Assembly: GCA_037178625.1 (NCBI GenBank)
Contig: CM074127.1
Coordinates: forward strand, 3,658,001 to 3,722,000
Length of the DNA stretch: 64,000 nucleotides
Origin: Skeletonema tropicum
Taxonomy: Eukaryota > Bacillariophyta > Thalassiosirophyceae > Thalassiosirales > Thalassiosiraceae
Direction of reading: 5' to 3'
Shown one piece after another: positions 33,892 to 44,610 of this stretch. The notes beneath the pieces were generated by a model. That model did not search any database. It was not told the origin of the DNA and worked only from the letters and a program-made list of their open reading frames with translations. How positions within the stretch are numbered: position 1 is the stretch's first letter; each line of letters opens with the position of its first letter. A program made the position numbers and the translations under genes.

Positions 33892-35523
33892 TCATACGAA
33901 TACTCGTCCTTGTTGAGGTGTGGTGCTCTCCTCTCTCTCGCTGTCAGTGCTGCTGTTTTCTACCAGCTGAATATCACCCAATATTTCGGAACTCTCTTCC
34001 ACTTTATCGTGCACTGGACTTGGGGCCGTTTCATATATCAACACACCGATGACTGTGATAATCAACGCAACATAGAACGTTCCAGGAGGATAGATGTGTT
34101 CTGCGTAGACACTATACAAAACAGCCCATGCGTCTCCAGTAAGCAAGCTCAGGTTTAAGAAAGCAGCGTCAGATATTCGTAAGAAAGCCGAAATGCCCAA
34201 GTAGTTGAGCATAACACCCACAGAGAAGGCAAGTAATAGAAGCAAGCTCACGTATTGGGGGCATGTATCATCGCTTTCTGATGATTGTTGGAAGAAGTCT
34301 AAAATTTGTTCTCGCTCTAATATCAACATTTGAAGGAACGAAATGATTGTGGCGAAGAATGGCATGCAACCCAAGTACTCTAGTTGTGATCCCCAGTCTC
34401 GCACTGCTACCTCTTGCAATGTATTATCAATGCCAAACAGAATACCACCAATGATTGCCAGTGTGTCTCCTAGACTTTTATGAGGATAATCAGCTTCGAG
34501 AAGCTCTTCTTGCTCACTCTCAACAGCATCATCTGATAGTTCCAGTGCTTTGTCTTCTCGATAATCTTGAAGAGCATTGATTGCAATGCCAATGCTGCAA
34601 ACTATCACACCAAGTAGGTGCACTTGGTTGTACCGTCTGCCGAATGCAAATCTAGAGACGATAATTGCTGAAGGTATGGCTAATGCGTCAAAGAGACTGA
34701 CAGATGTTAATGTTGTGTATTTAAACGCAAGGATCGTGGTGTAATTAGCGTATACATCTGTGACTGCTATAGCTGCATAGCGGAGTGGATTGCACTGGAG
34801 TGGTACTATTCCAAACAGTGAGTGTGACTTTTGCGGAGATGTTTGTCGTTTGGAGCACTGTCGACAAATACGATTGGATGCATTGTTGTCATTGTCATTG
34901 AGTGCCATCAAATATCCAGCATCTTCTTCTGTATTGAAATGATCATCAGATTTCTCGAGCGTATTATTCATTTGATCCATTTGTATTGACCATTGTGAAA
35001 GCAGATGGTTTCGTTTTTCAGGCTTGGCACGTATTCTACTTCTAGCTCTACTTCTAGTCTTCTGTGGTTTTGTTTGATTTTGTTTCCTTTGCAACGAATT
35101 GCATAATTGGCATTCTATTATTTGTTGTCCCTGCTCCTCTAGAGATGTCGACGATAAGTCTCTTTTGCATGACGGATTTCGTCTAGATTGATATATTAAC
35201 CGTGACAGTGTAACTATGGTCAGCGGAAAGTAGAATGTAAACATTGAAAATGTAGGAGCAGATAGCCCACAAGAGAGATAGAGAGACGATTGGATAGCAC
35301 CTGTACCAGCTAAAAATAGTGACAGAAACTGGCCGAAAACCAAGGCTTTCCAATGACCAAAGACGTAGTTGCAAGCCGTCTCTTGCATAGATGGGTGTGA
35401 TTCATCGCTTTGTACAAATTCATTTGATGAGAATGCTGCAGATGAAGATGTTGTGGGTAGGGTGCTTTCTCTTGAAGACGGCGCCAACTCTCCGCTCCCA
35501 TGGTCATTATGTGCCAACATCAC
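33892..35523 (-). CDS. SLC35F-type drug/metabolite-superfamily transporter
   Basis: Single exon, 543 aa. About ten hydrophobic segments: the first two at ~50-105, the rest after a long hydrophilic loop (~110-245). The block PLRYAAIAVTDVYANYTTILAFKYTTLTSVSLFDALAIPSAIIVSR and later GDTLAIIGGILFGIDNTLQEVAVRDW are typical of the SLC35F1/F2/F6 group. Solute unknown for most members. The large charged loop inserted between the second and third membrane segments is unusual. The C-terminal tail is acidic. Confidence 0.85.
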   Translation of the reverse strand: MMLAHNDHGSGELAPSSRESTLPTTSSSAAFSSNEFVQSDESHPSMQETACNYVFGHWKALVFGQFLSLFLAGTGAIQSSLYLSCGLSAPTFSMFTFYFPLTIVTLSRLIYQSRRNPSCKRDLSSTSLEEQGQQIIECQLCNSLQRKQNQTKPQKTRSRARSRIRAKPEKRNHLLSQWSIQMDQMNNTLEKSDDHFNTEEDAGYLMALNDNDNNASNRICRQCSKRQTSPQKSHSLFGIVPLQCNPLRYAAIAVTDVYANYTTILAFKYTTLTSVSLFDALAIPSAIIVSRFAFGRRYNQVHLLGVIVCSIGIAINALQDYREDKALELSDDAVESEQEELLEADYPHKSLGDTLAIIGGILFGIDNTLQEVAVRDWGSQLEYLGCMPFFATIISFLQMLILEREQILDFFQQSSESDDTCPQYVSLLLLLAFSVGVMLNYLGISAFLRISDAAFLNLSLLTGDAWAVLYSVYAEHIYPPGTFYVALIITVIGVLIYETAPSPVHDKVEESSEILGDIQLVENSSTDSEREESTTPQQGRVFV

Positions 35524-36077
35524 TGCCTAAAGAGAAATTGGTGGAGATGCCGATGGAATGACCGTATTGCAGCAGGCACACTAACGAGCACGGAGGCGAG
35601 CCGAGCATTGAGCGGTGGAATGTGGAATGTTGCATACAGCAAGAGAGCAATTGCTTATGTAAGATGCAAAAATGCCAGCAAGCCGCGCTCGCGCATACTT
35701 AGCCGCGCATAGCCCTACTTTTACCTCTGCCTGCCTGCCTCTTGGCCAAAGTTTGCAGCGCTTTTCCTGCGGAAAACCGGCGTCGCGCCTTGGTCCTCCT
35801 GTGTGGTCTGTCACGCTAGAAAAAGAGGTACTAGAGCTGCTTATTGCAGACTACGTTATGTGTATGCAAAGATGTCTCTAGTAATCAGGTACAAACTACT
35901 CTTAGTTTGGACCCAGCCTCGAAAGCCGAAGTAAATTCGGCAGTGTCAGCCGGGTCGGGTGGGTGGGAAAAAAAAGATGAACAGCTATAGGATTGTTCTA
36001 CACGATATTGGTGCTTGATGAACAATGTCCATGAACCCTGAGAATAGGGCAAATAAGTACGTAGGAATTCCATACAT
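35524..36077. other. Intergenic left of the transposon
   Basis: About 550 bp. Positions 36015-36077 show weaker inverted similarity to 39249-39290, so the transposon ends could lie further out than the near-identical arms. No gene. Confidence 0.45.
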
Positions 36078-36332
36078 GCCTGTCCCCCGTTTTTTTTTGG
36101 TTCCGACGATCTCCACTTTTTGCTCTCCACCGCCGCAGCCACAAAGATCCGCCCTCCCGTAGTATCATATTACCACCCATACCATAGGGCACACACAACG
36201 CATAATAACTTGATAACATACTGTCCCCTACAGAATTTTCCGTAGAATTCAACGGTGGCCGCCGATTTGTTACGTTTGCAGCGGTTTTATTTACGTATCG
36301 TCATAAAGCTGACGGTGCGTGATAATTAATTT
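36078..36332 (+). repeat. Left terminal inverted repeat
   Basis: Matches the reverse complement of 38993-39248 with only scattered differences, for example gtgg/ttgg near 36175 and an indel in the T-run at 36091. Confidence 0.92.
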
Positions 36333-36333
36333 G

Positions 36334-37303
36334 GCATTACAATGCGTTAAATAATGTCCTCAAGTATGAAGATTTCAAAAGCCTCATTGATGAAGTTTGC
36401 AATGAATTGCTTGGTGACGAAGATGCGCCACACGACGATGTGTTGATTACTGGGAATGCAACAGGTTTGGATCGGCTTGGTCTTCTAAAAACTTTGGAGT
36501 GCGACGAGAATGAAGCAGAAAACGGTGACAAAGATGCAACAAATGAAAAGGAGAGTACTGCGTTAGTGACTGATGCAGTAGAATGGTTCAAACAACGCAA
36601 GGCAATGAACTTGGCAGAAGAGAAGGAGAAAGAGAAGGGTGGTAAGAAACGTGCACCACTCCTCAGTCCGGAACGTCTACGAGAACAACATGAGGCTATT
36701 TTGAGAGCTGGTGCAAATGAGAGTGGGTTACGTAAACTGCGGCAGCTGGAGCGCCATGAGAGGCTTCACCGCTGTTACGAAGATGGCAAACTTCGTAAGT
36801 GCTTGCTTTCATACTTTTTACTTGCGGCAAAAGAGTTACTTCGTTGGATGGGGAGTGAGATGATTGATCATGACAAAGTTGCTATGCCAACATTGGAGGA
36901 GCTCCCCACAATTTGGTTGCGGCTAGCGAAGATTCCAAAGGAGTATAAGATCTTGGCCGATAAGGGTTTTGCTGATACAGATCGTGACTACCCAAATTTC
37001 AACACTGTAGAGACGCCTACAAAGCTTGCTGCAACCAAAGCGTATCGGAAGGCACCAGAGCATATCAAACGTGACAGGCCATTGACTAGCTCTCGTTTCT
37101 CCGCAGAGACAGTCTTCAGTAGAGTGTACAGTGAAGATATTTTGAATGGAAAGATTCCATACTACTTGATACCTCTCTTACCATATGCACATTCCCTGGC
37201 ACATGGCGAGGCGAATCTAGATCAACCATTTCGTACACCAGGTGATAACTCGATCGTTGCGGAGGAGTACTGGCCCAAAAACAAGAAGAGTCGTAAATCA
37301 TAA
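36334..37303 (+). pseudogene. Transposase-like ORF without a start codon
   Basis: Open from just inside the left arm (in-frame stop at the arm edge) to TAA 37303, ~320 codons, with no ATG before the conserved-looking part. The C-terminal portion has ILADKGFADTDRDYPNFN, TPTKL and TSSRFSAETVFSRVYSED. ADKGF followed by a downstream R..E is the pattern of the second Asp and the Glu in IS4/IS5-like DDE (DDE_Tnp_4, PIF/ISL2EU) transposases. The region expected to hold the first Asp is not recognisable. Probably a 5'-truncated transposase, or an exon whose first exon is elsewhere. Its stop is 9 bp from the stop of the opposite gene. Confidence 0.5.
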
Positions 37304-37311
37304 ATGTTATA

Positions 37312-38981
37312 TTAATCATTTCGCTTTCGTTTATTACCTGCTTGCCTCTTAGTTTGAGCTTGCTGCCTATTAAAAATATCTAATGCATGCAAGTTCTCAA
37401 TCAATACTGGTTCAGCTTGTACAAGCTTTGGAGACACAGGATATCCTGTCTCAAATTCCTTCTGTGAAGCACTACGCTGCACTAATGCTAGCACCAAGAG
37501 GAAAGCAATCATATGCGAGCAAAAGAGTGATCCATCTTCGCAACTGCATGTTGACAGTGGGGATGATAGAAAGTCCCCGTCCTTCTTATCTTCAAAGACG
37601 GCATGGATGGTATGGATGACAGGTCGGACAGAACTCAGAGCTTCGCAGCGCAATAGCAGGCAAGATGAATTGTCTATTTTGGATGTCACATTGCAACATT
37701 GGATAGAGCGTGGATTGATGTTTCCTCCTTTCAAGAGTAGTATTGCTCGTGATCTCATTCCTGGAAGGGCTCCATCCAACTTCTCTTCCATGTAGCTGTC
37801 ACTTACATCTCTAACGAGTTTTGCAATTGTGTAGTAGTCTTTGTCCCAAGAGTCAAACTTATTGTTAGCAATTCGTGCCTCTAACGCCTCAAATCCGTTG
37901 TACTTTCCCATTAGAAACTTGATACTAGGAGGAAGCACAGGTTTGTTGTTAGCTAATGCCCACCGTACATTCCGCTCGATAATTGATGTCGACTCCTTGG
38001 TACAACCGACACATTCCCGGTACTCTGACATTTCTGAAATACCGGTGCATGCAAGAGGTAACGGCGTGCTGCTTCGTAATCTGCCGCATAATTGTCGGGT
38101 GCATTCTTATTTGTAGCCCCCAATGTCTTCACCCACTCCTCGCGGTCACTTGCTGCGGCTAGTTTATCAATCAATCCACCATCTTTCAGAACAGTCTTCT
38201 TTCCAACTAAGCGGATGTTTGGATGGTAATCATTACCTAGGAGCAGAGCGATGTCAACAATATTGTTGGGATGTTGTGCCAATTTAGACGATGTTTCTCG
38301 CTCAATGAATTCTTTCTTTTCGTAGATGCGTGAAAATAACTTTCCTGATTCTGTTTTCCATTTAGATAGAACCATCTCGCTGTTCAGGATAATCAGGTCG
38401 CCATCCTCTGTCGCAATTGCGTCAACAACACCGTCCATCTCCAGCTTCCTCATCTGTTGGTCTGCCTCAAATAAAGAGCCAACCATCCAGATGCCTTTAC
38501 TTGCCATCCAAGAAATAACTGCTGCATGATCGGCTGCGGTAGGATGCGCCTTTTTCATTCTACTTGCAATTGCTTGTTCCACCTCTTCTTCTTCAAAGTT
38601 AAGGGGTGCAGCATCATCTTGCAGTTGCAACACATCACACAAAAACTTATCATACTCTTCCCCACCTTTGTTGCGATCACCTTGCCTACGCAACTTCTCT
38701 CTATTCTTTATTGGCGGCGCTTTCCCGTCAAATACGTAGCAGGGTATTACTCCTGCATCAATCACCAGGTCGTGAAACTCTTGCACGTAGTCTAATATAT
38801 CCGGAGATGCATAAGTTGGTTCGTTTGTTGAAGTCAGTTTCGTCAGCTCCTTGCCGTTTACCTTGTTCAATATGATTGCAGCATCGAAGGCAACTCTTTT
38901 CCCTTTCAAAATAGATAATGCTTGGTGTGGTTTGCTGCTAAAGCCACCCAAAGCATGCACCCAGAGGTGACGGACTGTCAT
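37312..38981 (-). CDS. XPG/FEN1-like nuclease joined to a SWIM zinc finger (frame break)
   Basis: Frame 1 (38981 to 37953) starts MTVRHLWVHALGGFSSKP. It carries the XPG N-region (LKGKRVAFDAAIILNK, GVIPCYVFDGKAPPIK) and I-region (AIATEDGDLIILNSEMVLSKW, VDIALLLGNDYHPNIRLVG), whose acidic residues bind metal in flap endonucleases. Frame 2 (38031 to 37312) continues the same coding direction and carries a SWIM finger (CSCEDGSLFCSHM) and a basic tail (KRQAGNKRKRND). The frames overlap near 38030 and need a -1 (or +2) shift to join. Either one protein broken by an indel, or two overlapping products. Presumably handles DNA ends during transposition. Confidence 0.7.
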
Positions 38982-38992
38982 CGGCGTGGAAT

Positions 38993-39248
38993 AAATTAAT
39001 TATCACGCACCGTCAGCTTTATGACGATACGTAAATAAAACCGCTGCAAACGTAACAAATCGGCGGCCACCGTTGAATTCTACGGAAAATTCTGTAGGGG
39101 ACAGTATGTTATCAAGTTATTATGCGTTGTGTGTGCCCTATGGTATGGTTGGTAGTATGATACTACGGGAGGGCGGATCTTTTGTGGCTACGGTGGTGGA
39201 GAGCAAAAAGTTGAGATCGTCGGAACCAAAAAAAAACGGGGGACAGGC
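38993..39248 (-). repeat. Right terminal inverted repeat
   Basis: Inverted copy of 36078-36332. Small ORFs here and in the left arm (both beginning MNSTENSVGDSM) are artefacts of the repeat. Confidence 0.92.
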
Positions 39249-39565
39249 TTTACGTAGGGATTCTCACGGTTCATGGCTGTTCTCTCTCTCTCAACATCCC
39301 TTCTGTCTGTCCCTAACGACCAGAGCGATGCGAGAAGCCGGAAGAAAGAGAAGGAGAAAGACAGGTGTGACAAGATCCGATTTCGTGCGGGCCAAGTCTA
39401 CCTGTGAGAGGAGCGTAGTCGGAAAAGCGGGTATCGTAGGATAAAAGAGAAATACACCCCTAATTCTTGCGAACAGGGAGTCGTCGGGGAATCAGGAATC
39501 AATCATCATTCACCACAACACATTATCATCAATCAATCATCATCATTTTTTTGTTTGAAAAAATT

Positions 39566-41686
39566 ATGACCATGATGGAAGAATCTGATATTACTACTGC
39601 CTCCTCCTCCCAGCCTGCAAATAATGGTGGCGATGATGGCCCTTCACCTTCTGCGGATGTAGATGAGAATAATCAACTTTCCGCTGAAGATGATGTTGAC
39701 GGTCCATTTCCATCGAGAGAAAGGAACCAGCAACAACATGACGACGAGAAACTTCAAGAGCACATCATACAACAATTTTGGCGAACTTACGATGAAGTTA
39801 TAATACTATCCATTTGCAGCATATTCGGCATTGCCTTTAGATTGCTCGGTGCATCATGGTTTCGATTGGAATTGAATTTTGTCTTTTCGCAAGATAGTGC
39901 TCTGGGTACAAATCTACCTCTCAATATTTTGAGTTGTTTCCTCATGGGACTTTTGTGCACTGGGCGTGAATCTATGCCGATCGTCCATGCCAAAGTACTT
40001 GGTGGGGGTATCGCTGGTCGAGGTATTGTGGATGTTGGGAGAGGGGTTATAAACAGGTCAAGAGGAGGAATAGCTAATCTCCGTAGACGTAGGCGAAGAA
40101 ACAACCAAACCGAATCAGAATCGTCACAAAATGGTATTGTCATGACCACTATCGATTCCGATCGCATTAACCAAGTGCAGACATCAGATCACTTGAATGA
40201 TTCAATTAGTAACTCCACTGAGGTGCAGAGGCATGACGATTCAAATTCGATTGCAGCCTTATTGGGATTAGATGAAGAGTTCCGGATAGGTATGATTCAT
40301 TGTTCTGAGGATGAAATTAGGAGTGTGCAACTAAATGCATTGACAAGAAGGATTATGATCAGCCCATCATTAGTTCTGTTTCCTGCAAAGAAAGATCATA
40401 GCGTTTTCAGCGAGCACCAAGAAAATGCTAATGTCGATGATAGTTTTGACGATCAATTTGAAATAGGCGATCCAAGTAATGACATCAGCGATGTAGGTCA
40501 CAATGATGCCAACAATACAGCTGACCAAGCACTCCCAAGTGGCGAATCATCCCGAGAATCTGAGGATAGGATTGCCGGTAACCCACGTAGACAATCTCAA
40601 GACAATGTGGAAGTCGAGCAAGGACCGATGGCCCCAAACGAATCAATTTTTGAAGGAGTCAATGAAAGGTTGCAATCGCTATCTAACAACGTAACAGCTA
40701 TTCGCCATGCTGATTTTGCATCGGGATGGAAAGTCGGGACTTCCCCTGAAGATATGAAGCACATTATTCTCATAGGCCTTCGCACTGGTTTCTGCGGCGC
40801 TGTTAGTACCTTTTCGAGTTGGAACTCAGCAATGGTAAACTTGGTGAAGAATGGCAAATGGGGAGAGGCAATGGGAGGTTATGCTATTGGGTTGCAGCTT
40901 GGTATAGTGGCGTATTTATTTGGCCAGCATGTGGCTGTCTATATTTTTGTGTGGAGGTGTCGGAGGGAGGTGAAGCGAGCTGAACGACGAGGGTATGCTT
41001 TCAGATTGCGCGCAGGTTCTGATGATTCGACTGATGAAGAGGAGGTGGAAGCAAATGATTCTACACCCGTGAGTGGCAGAACCGGGCGCATCGGGAAGCG
41101 TTACATTCCTTCAGTGAGATCTTTGGCAACCACATTTTTCTTCACGATGTTCATTGGTTTGCTCTTGGCTGTTTTCTTACTCCCTAAACGCCAGGAGTTT
41201 GCAATCTCTCTATTGTTCACTCCTTTTGGTACCTTCACGAGATGGAAACTGGCAAATAAGTACAACAAAAGGCTGCCTGGCTTTCCTCTTGGAACTTTTA
41301 CTGTTAATTTGCTCAGCTGCGCTCTGAGTGGGTCTCTTGGATCTTTTCCTCGCTAGTGCTGGTCCGGAGGAGAGTATTGTCCTTTCCTCGATGATTGCCG
41401 GTTTTGCAGGCTCGCTTTCGACGTTTGCAATGTTCATAATAGGTAAGGATCGAAGTCTCTTTTGTGTTTGATTCTTTATCGAGTAGACATCAATTCAAGT
41501 TCTCACTATTTGCATTTATTTGCATTTTTCCACCTCCAAAATCAATTATCGGTAGAGATTATTTCATTAATCGATCCAATTATATTCAAGTTCGACGGCT
41601 TCATTTACGCAATGGTAACAATTCTTTGGGGTATGATCATTGGTTTGACGTCATCTCAGGCAAAGAACTGGGCTGACGACATTTAA
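39566..41686 (+). CDS. FEX: Fluoride exporter, FEX/CrcB family (apparent frame break)
   Basis: Exons 39566-41442 and 41556-41686; start chosen at the first ATG (MTMMEESD). About 668 aa if one extra base is ignored. A long disordered region separates the two fused CrcB-like halves. Half 1: FRLLGASWF and LGTNLPLNILSCFLMGLL; then GLRTGFCGAVSTFSSWNSAMV, the Phe-box motif lining the pore. Half 2: FTPFGTFTRWKLANKYN, FPLGTFTVNLLSCAL, and after the frame break GFAGSLSTFAMF, the second Phe-box. The break lies between 41325 and 41341; downstream codons must be read +1. Exports F- passively across the plasma membrane. Confidence 0.85.
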
Positions 41687-41769
41687 TGAAAGGCGATAAC
41701 CTAGAATATATACATTTAGTAACTTTACTACATCTCTAATCTAAAGAAATTGATTGAAACAACTAAGTT

Positions 41770-43749
41770 CTAAACACTACTTGCCACAGAGGCCAGTTCC
41801 GTACCCTCACGAAAACTGCCTTCTTCCAATCTCCCAAATAAATTTTCAAGCTCTCTAAGCAACTCCTCGGTAGAAGCCTGATGTATTGACACATTGTCGA
41901 CTGGTGAAGTGCGTCTCGCTGTTTGATCGACACTCTGTCCTGGTGTTGAATCATTATTTCTTGGAATCTTCAAGCAAAATGTTATTGCCCCAACGAAGCA
42001 ATATAAACTAGCCAGAAGAACCGTCCCACAGAAAGTAAAAGGAAGCAGTACAAGTGAAGAAAGAAAGCTGCCCCAAAACGAGACGCAATTTATCACCCTC
42101 TCTCTCATGTTGCTGCCACAGCCCGGCACCATGCAAGGACAAGCAAGCATGGAAACAATCGCAAGAGCTATGGATGGCACACCGAGAATAAGGAGCTGTA
42201 AAAAAGAGAGCACTCTCGCGCATACTAAGGTACACGGCTTTGGCTGCTCACTTTCATCCAACTGCATATTGGGGCAGCCGCTGATGTTCCACCATCTGAA
42301 GTGATCAGGGAAAGGTCCATCGTCAATTATTTCGCTGCACAACCAGCAAAAATTTGTATCACAGCTAGAGCATTTCATTTGATTGCATCCCCCCTCCTTG
42401 GAGACAGATATGCCGCAGTTTGGACAAGGTTTGGCTCGTAGAACACGAGTTGCAAACTCGATATTTGTCCTGTCAGCCTGCGAAGTTTCATTGTAGTACG
42501 CAAGACACGACTTGCCCTTGTGGGCATTCGAGTGGAAATAGCAAAATTCTGTAGAGCATGAGCGGCAGGTGATGACGGGTGACTTTGATTTGACCAGACA
42601 GTTCTCAGCAATCTGTGCATCAACAACTTCCTTTGAATCAAGATCTCCTCCTGTTTCCAAAACTGAAGGTTGCTCCTCGTCATTTTCGACAGCTGGACTT
42701 TCTTCTGCATTATTGCTTGCGTCATCAGCTGTAGTTCCTACTACTGATGCTGATGCTGATGCTGATGCTACTTCTGCTGCTGTGTTGTTGGAGACCTGTC
42801 TTTGTCGAATGCTGCGAAAGAAACGACTGAAACCTGACACATTGTTCGATCTTGTCTCTGTAGGGGCGGAGCCACTCGTTGTGTTCTCATTGCGAATTGA
42901 CTCAAATTTCGCCTGGTGACGTTTCATTGCATCAACGTCAAATAATGCTGCAGCGTCACAAGTTGGACATCTCCGAACGGCATCTTTACCGTGCAAACGG
43001 TCGAATTCTAGCTTTTTGAATTTAGCCCACAAATCATCACTTGCTGTCTTGTTTGAGTCTTGTGCATTACTCTGGTGTTTACCAGACCAAGCACTGACAA
43101 AAGAATGTCTACGGAGGTAATCCATGTGAATCAGCCTTTTGATGTCACATCTTGCTATTGCAACGTTGCATAGGTCTTCTTTTTCCTCCTCGGTTGCAAT
43201 TGGATGTAAATGACAGCAAGATATTTGCAAATCTCCTCCAACCAATTTCGATCTAACATATTCATGGAGACACGGCAAACAATACTTATGTTTGCATGCT
43301 AGTGTGAAGATAGGAATACCTGCATCATTTATCTCCTCTGAGTCTGAGCCTTCGCTCCTTATTACAGCAAGTTCACACAAGCAAATCGGGCATCTATAGG
43401 CAGAAAGCTCATCCGTATCCTCATCACTCTCATCACTCATTTCGCTCCTTTCATTATCGACGAGCGGGGTAGGATTAGTTTCTTCACAATGCAGATGATC
43501 GCTGTCATCACAATTTTTGTCCCTCAATTCCACAACAATCATGTCGCCGTGGTCTTCGCCGTCACCGCCACTGCTGCGAGCTGGATGATTACAATCCGAG
43601 TTTTCCATCATTGGAATGGGAACCATGTAATTATGCTTCATCATTTTATACACAGCCAAGCTGGTCCACGACCACGACGTGATCGATGTCTTCTGAGTTC
43701 GCAGTTTGACGCGGGGGCTTCTGCGCCGGCACCGGTAATCAGACGACAT
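41770..43749 (-). CDS. RBR-type E3 ubiquitin ligase with membrane segments
   Basis: Single exon, 659 aa. RING1: CPICLCELAVI, then CKHKYCLPCLHEY and CPTC. IBR: CRSCSTEFCYFHSNAHKGKSC. RING2: CPNCGISVSKEGGCNQMKCSSCDTNFCWLC, which includes the catalytic-Cys context expected of RBR ligases. Two hydrophobic stretches follow (~510-600), giving an RNF19/RNF144-like membrane-anchored layout. An Ala/Ser-Asp low-complexity insert lies between RING1 and IBR (~290-370). Transfers ubiquitin through a thioester at the RING2 Cys. Stop is 84 bp from the convergent FEX gene. Confidence 0.9.
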   Translation of the reverse strand: MSSDYRCRRRSPRVKLRTQKTSITSWSWTSLAVYKMMKHNYMVPIPMMENSDCNHPARSSGGDGEDHGDMIVVELRDKNCDDSDHLHCEETNPTPLVDNERSEMSDESDEDTDELSAYRCPICLCELAVIRSEGSDSEEINDAGIPIFTLACKHKYCLPCLHEYVRSKLVGGDLQISCCHLHPIATEEEKEDLCNVAIARCDIKRLIHMDYLRRHSFVSAWSGKHQSNAQDSNKTASDDLWAKFKKLEFDRLHGKDAVRRCPTCDAAALFDVDAMKRHQAKFESIRNENTTSGSAPTETRSNNVSGFSRFFRSIRQRQVSNNTAAEVASASASASVVGTTADDASNNAEESPAVENDEEQPSVLETGGDLDSKEVVDAQIAENCLVKSKSPVITCRSCSTEFCYFHSNAHKGKSCLAYYNETSQADRTNIEFATRVLRAKPCPNCGISVSKEGGCNQMKCSSCDTNFCWLCSEIIDDGPFPDHFRWWNISGCPNMQLDESEQPKPCTLVCARVLSFLQLLILGVPSIALAIVSMLACPCMVPGCGSNMRERVINCVSFWGSFLSSLVLLPFTFCGTVLLASLYCFVGAITFCLKIPRNNDSTPGQSVDQTARRTSPVDNVSIHQASTEELLRELENLFGRLEEGSFREGTELASVASSV

Positions 43750-44610
43750 CAGGCACAGTAGGAGAACGCGAACTTCTTGTTACTTGATTCTTCTTTCTTC
43801 CTTACCTACTTACTACGATACCTACCTCTCTCTAGAGAAAGGTACTCCTACTCCTCTCTAAACATAAGTAGCGTTGACATCACTATCGACCATTGCCCTG
43901 ATCCTCCTTCTGCCCCTGCCCTTGAAGACATTTCATCATATAAGTAGCCAAAGCTGAACGATGTCTACAAGCCGCAGAGAAGAGGAAAATCACGACAATG
44001 GATGGAAGTAGCCCTGTCACTGTCACCACCAACACAATGACAAGAGAAGACGTTCTTCACCCTCCACGCGGACGCCAAACACCTCCAAATGTGGGCAATG
44101 TGTCCCTACGGCGGCATGGGCCCACTGCTCCGCGGATTCCTTTCCGTTGACGACCCGACTCGACCACTCTCCTTCTCCGCCAACTGGCCCCACCCAAGCT
44201 GCAAAGATGTACCTCGACTCCCTCCAAAGTTCGGCCCCGCATGGCATCCTCCCTCTCGCAAACTCATCATGCTCCTGCCTCATCCAAACCAGCTGACCAG
44301 AAATTTTACAGCCATTCCTACACGGCACCCACCCTCAAAATCCACTTCCTCCATCAGTTCGGTCTTGCCTGCACCAAGCGCCTTCGCGTTCCACATCCGT
44401 CGACCAGTTAGTGCCCAGCAGGCCCCACAGGTAGGCGTCTTCGGGACCAGCCCGAGCCCCTCCTGGTTAAGTTCTATTTTCTCTACTGGCACTAGTGCCT
44501 CTAGGGAGTAGCAACTAAAATAATTAACATAAATACTTATGGTACTAGTACACTAATGAGCTCGGCGCGGGCATCAAATAAAAAGTGACGATGTTATTCC
44601 ACCTACTTGC
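43750..44610. other. Intergenic with a GC-rich, possibly decayed coding stretch
   Basis: 43999-44510 is more GC-rich than its surroundings. It has a frame reading TFFTLHADAKHLQMWAMCPYGGMGPLLRG, and two other frames open for stretches. It could be a degraded gene fragment, but no frame has both a good start and a recognisable domain. The first 250 bp hold the RBR promoter. Confidence 0.3.

Larger units (their letters stand above)
36078..39248. mobile_element. 3.2-kb DNA transposon with 255-bp TIRs (nuclease + SWIM + transposase-like ORF)
   Basis: Arms 36078-36332 and 38993-39248 are near-identical reverse complements (begin gcctgtcccccg at the outer end, finish aattaattt inside). Between them lie two convergent coding units: a plus-strand transposase-like ORF and a minus-strand XPG/FEN1-like nuclease plus SWIM finger. 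The nuclease start codon is 12 bp inside the right arm, so the arm supplies its promoter. No clear target-site duplication was found. High arm identity implies recent activity. The combination does not match any superfamily I know. Confidence 0.85.

Noticed and set aside
35998..36252. Minus ORF beginning MNSTENSVGDSM
   Set aside because: Part of the left terminal inverted repeat; its twin occurs in the right arm at 39073.
39073..39444. Plus ORF beginning MNSTENSVGDSM
   Set aside because: Part of the right terminal inverted repeat and flank; same artefact.
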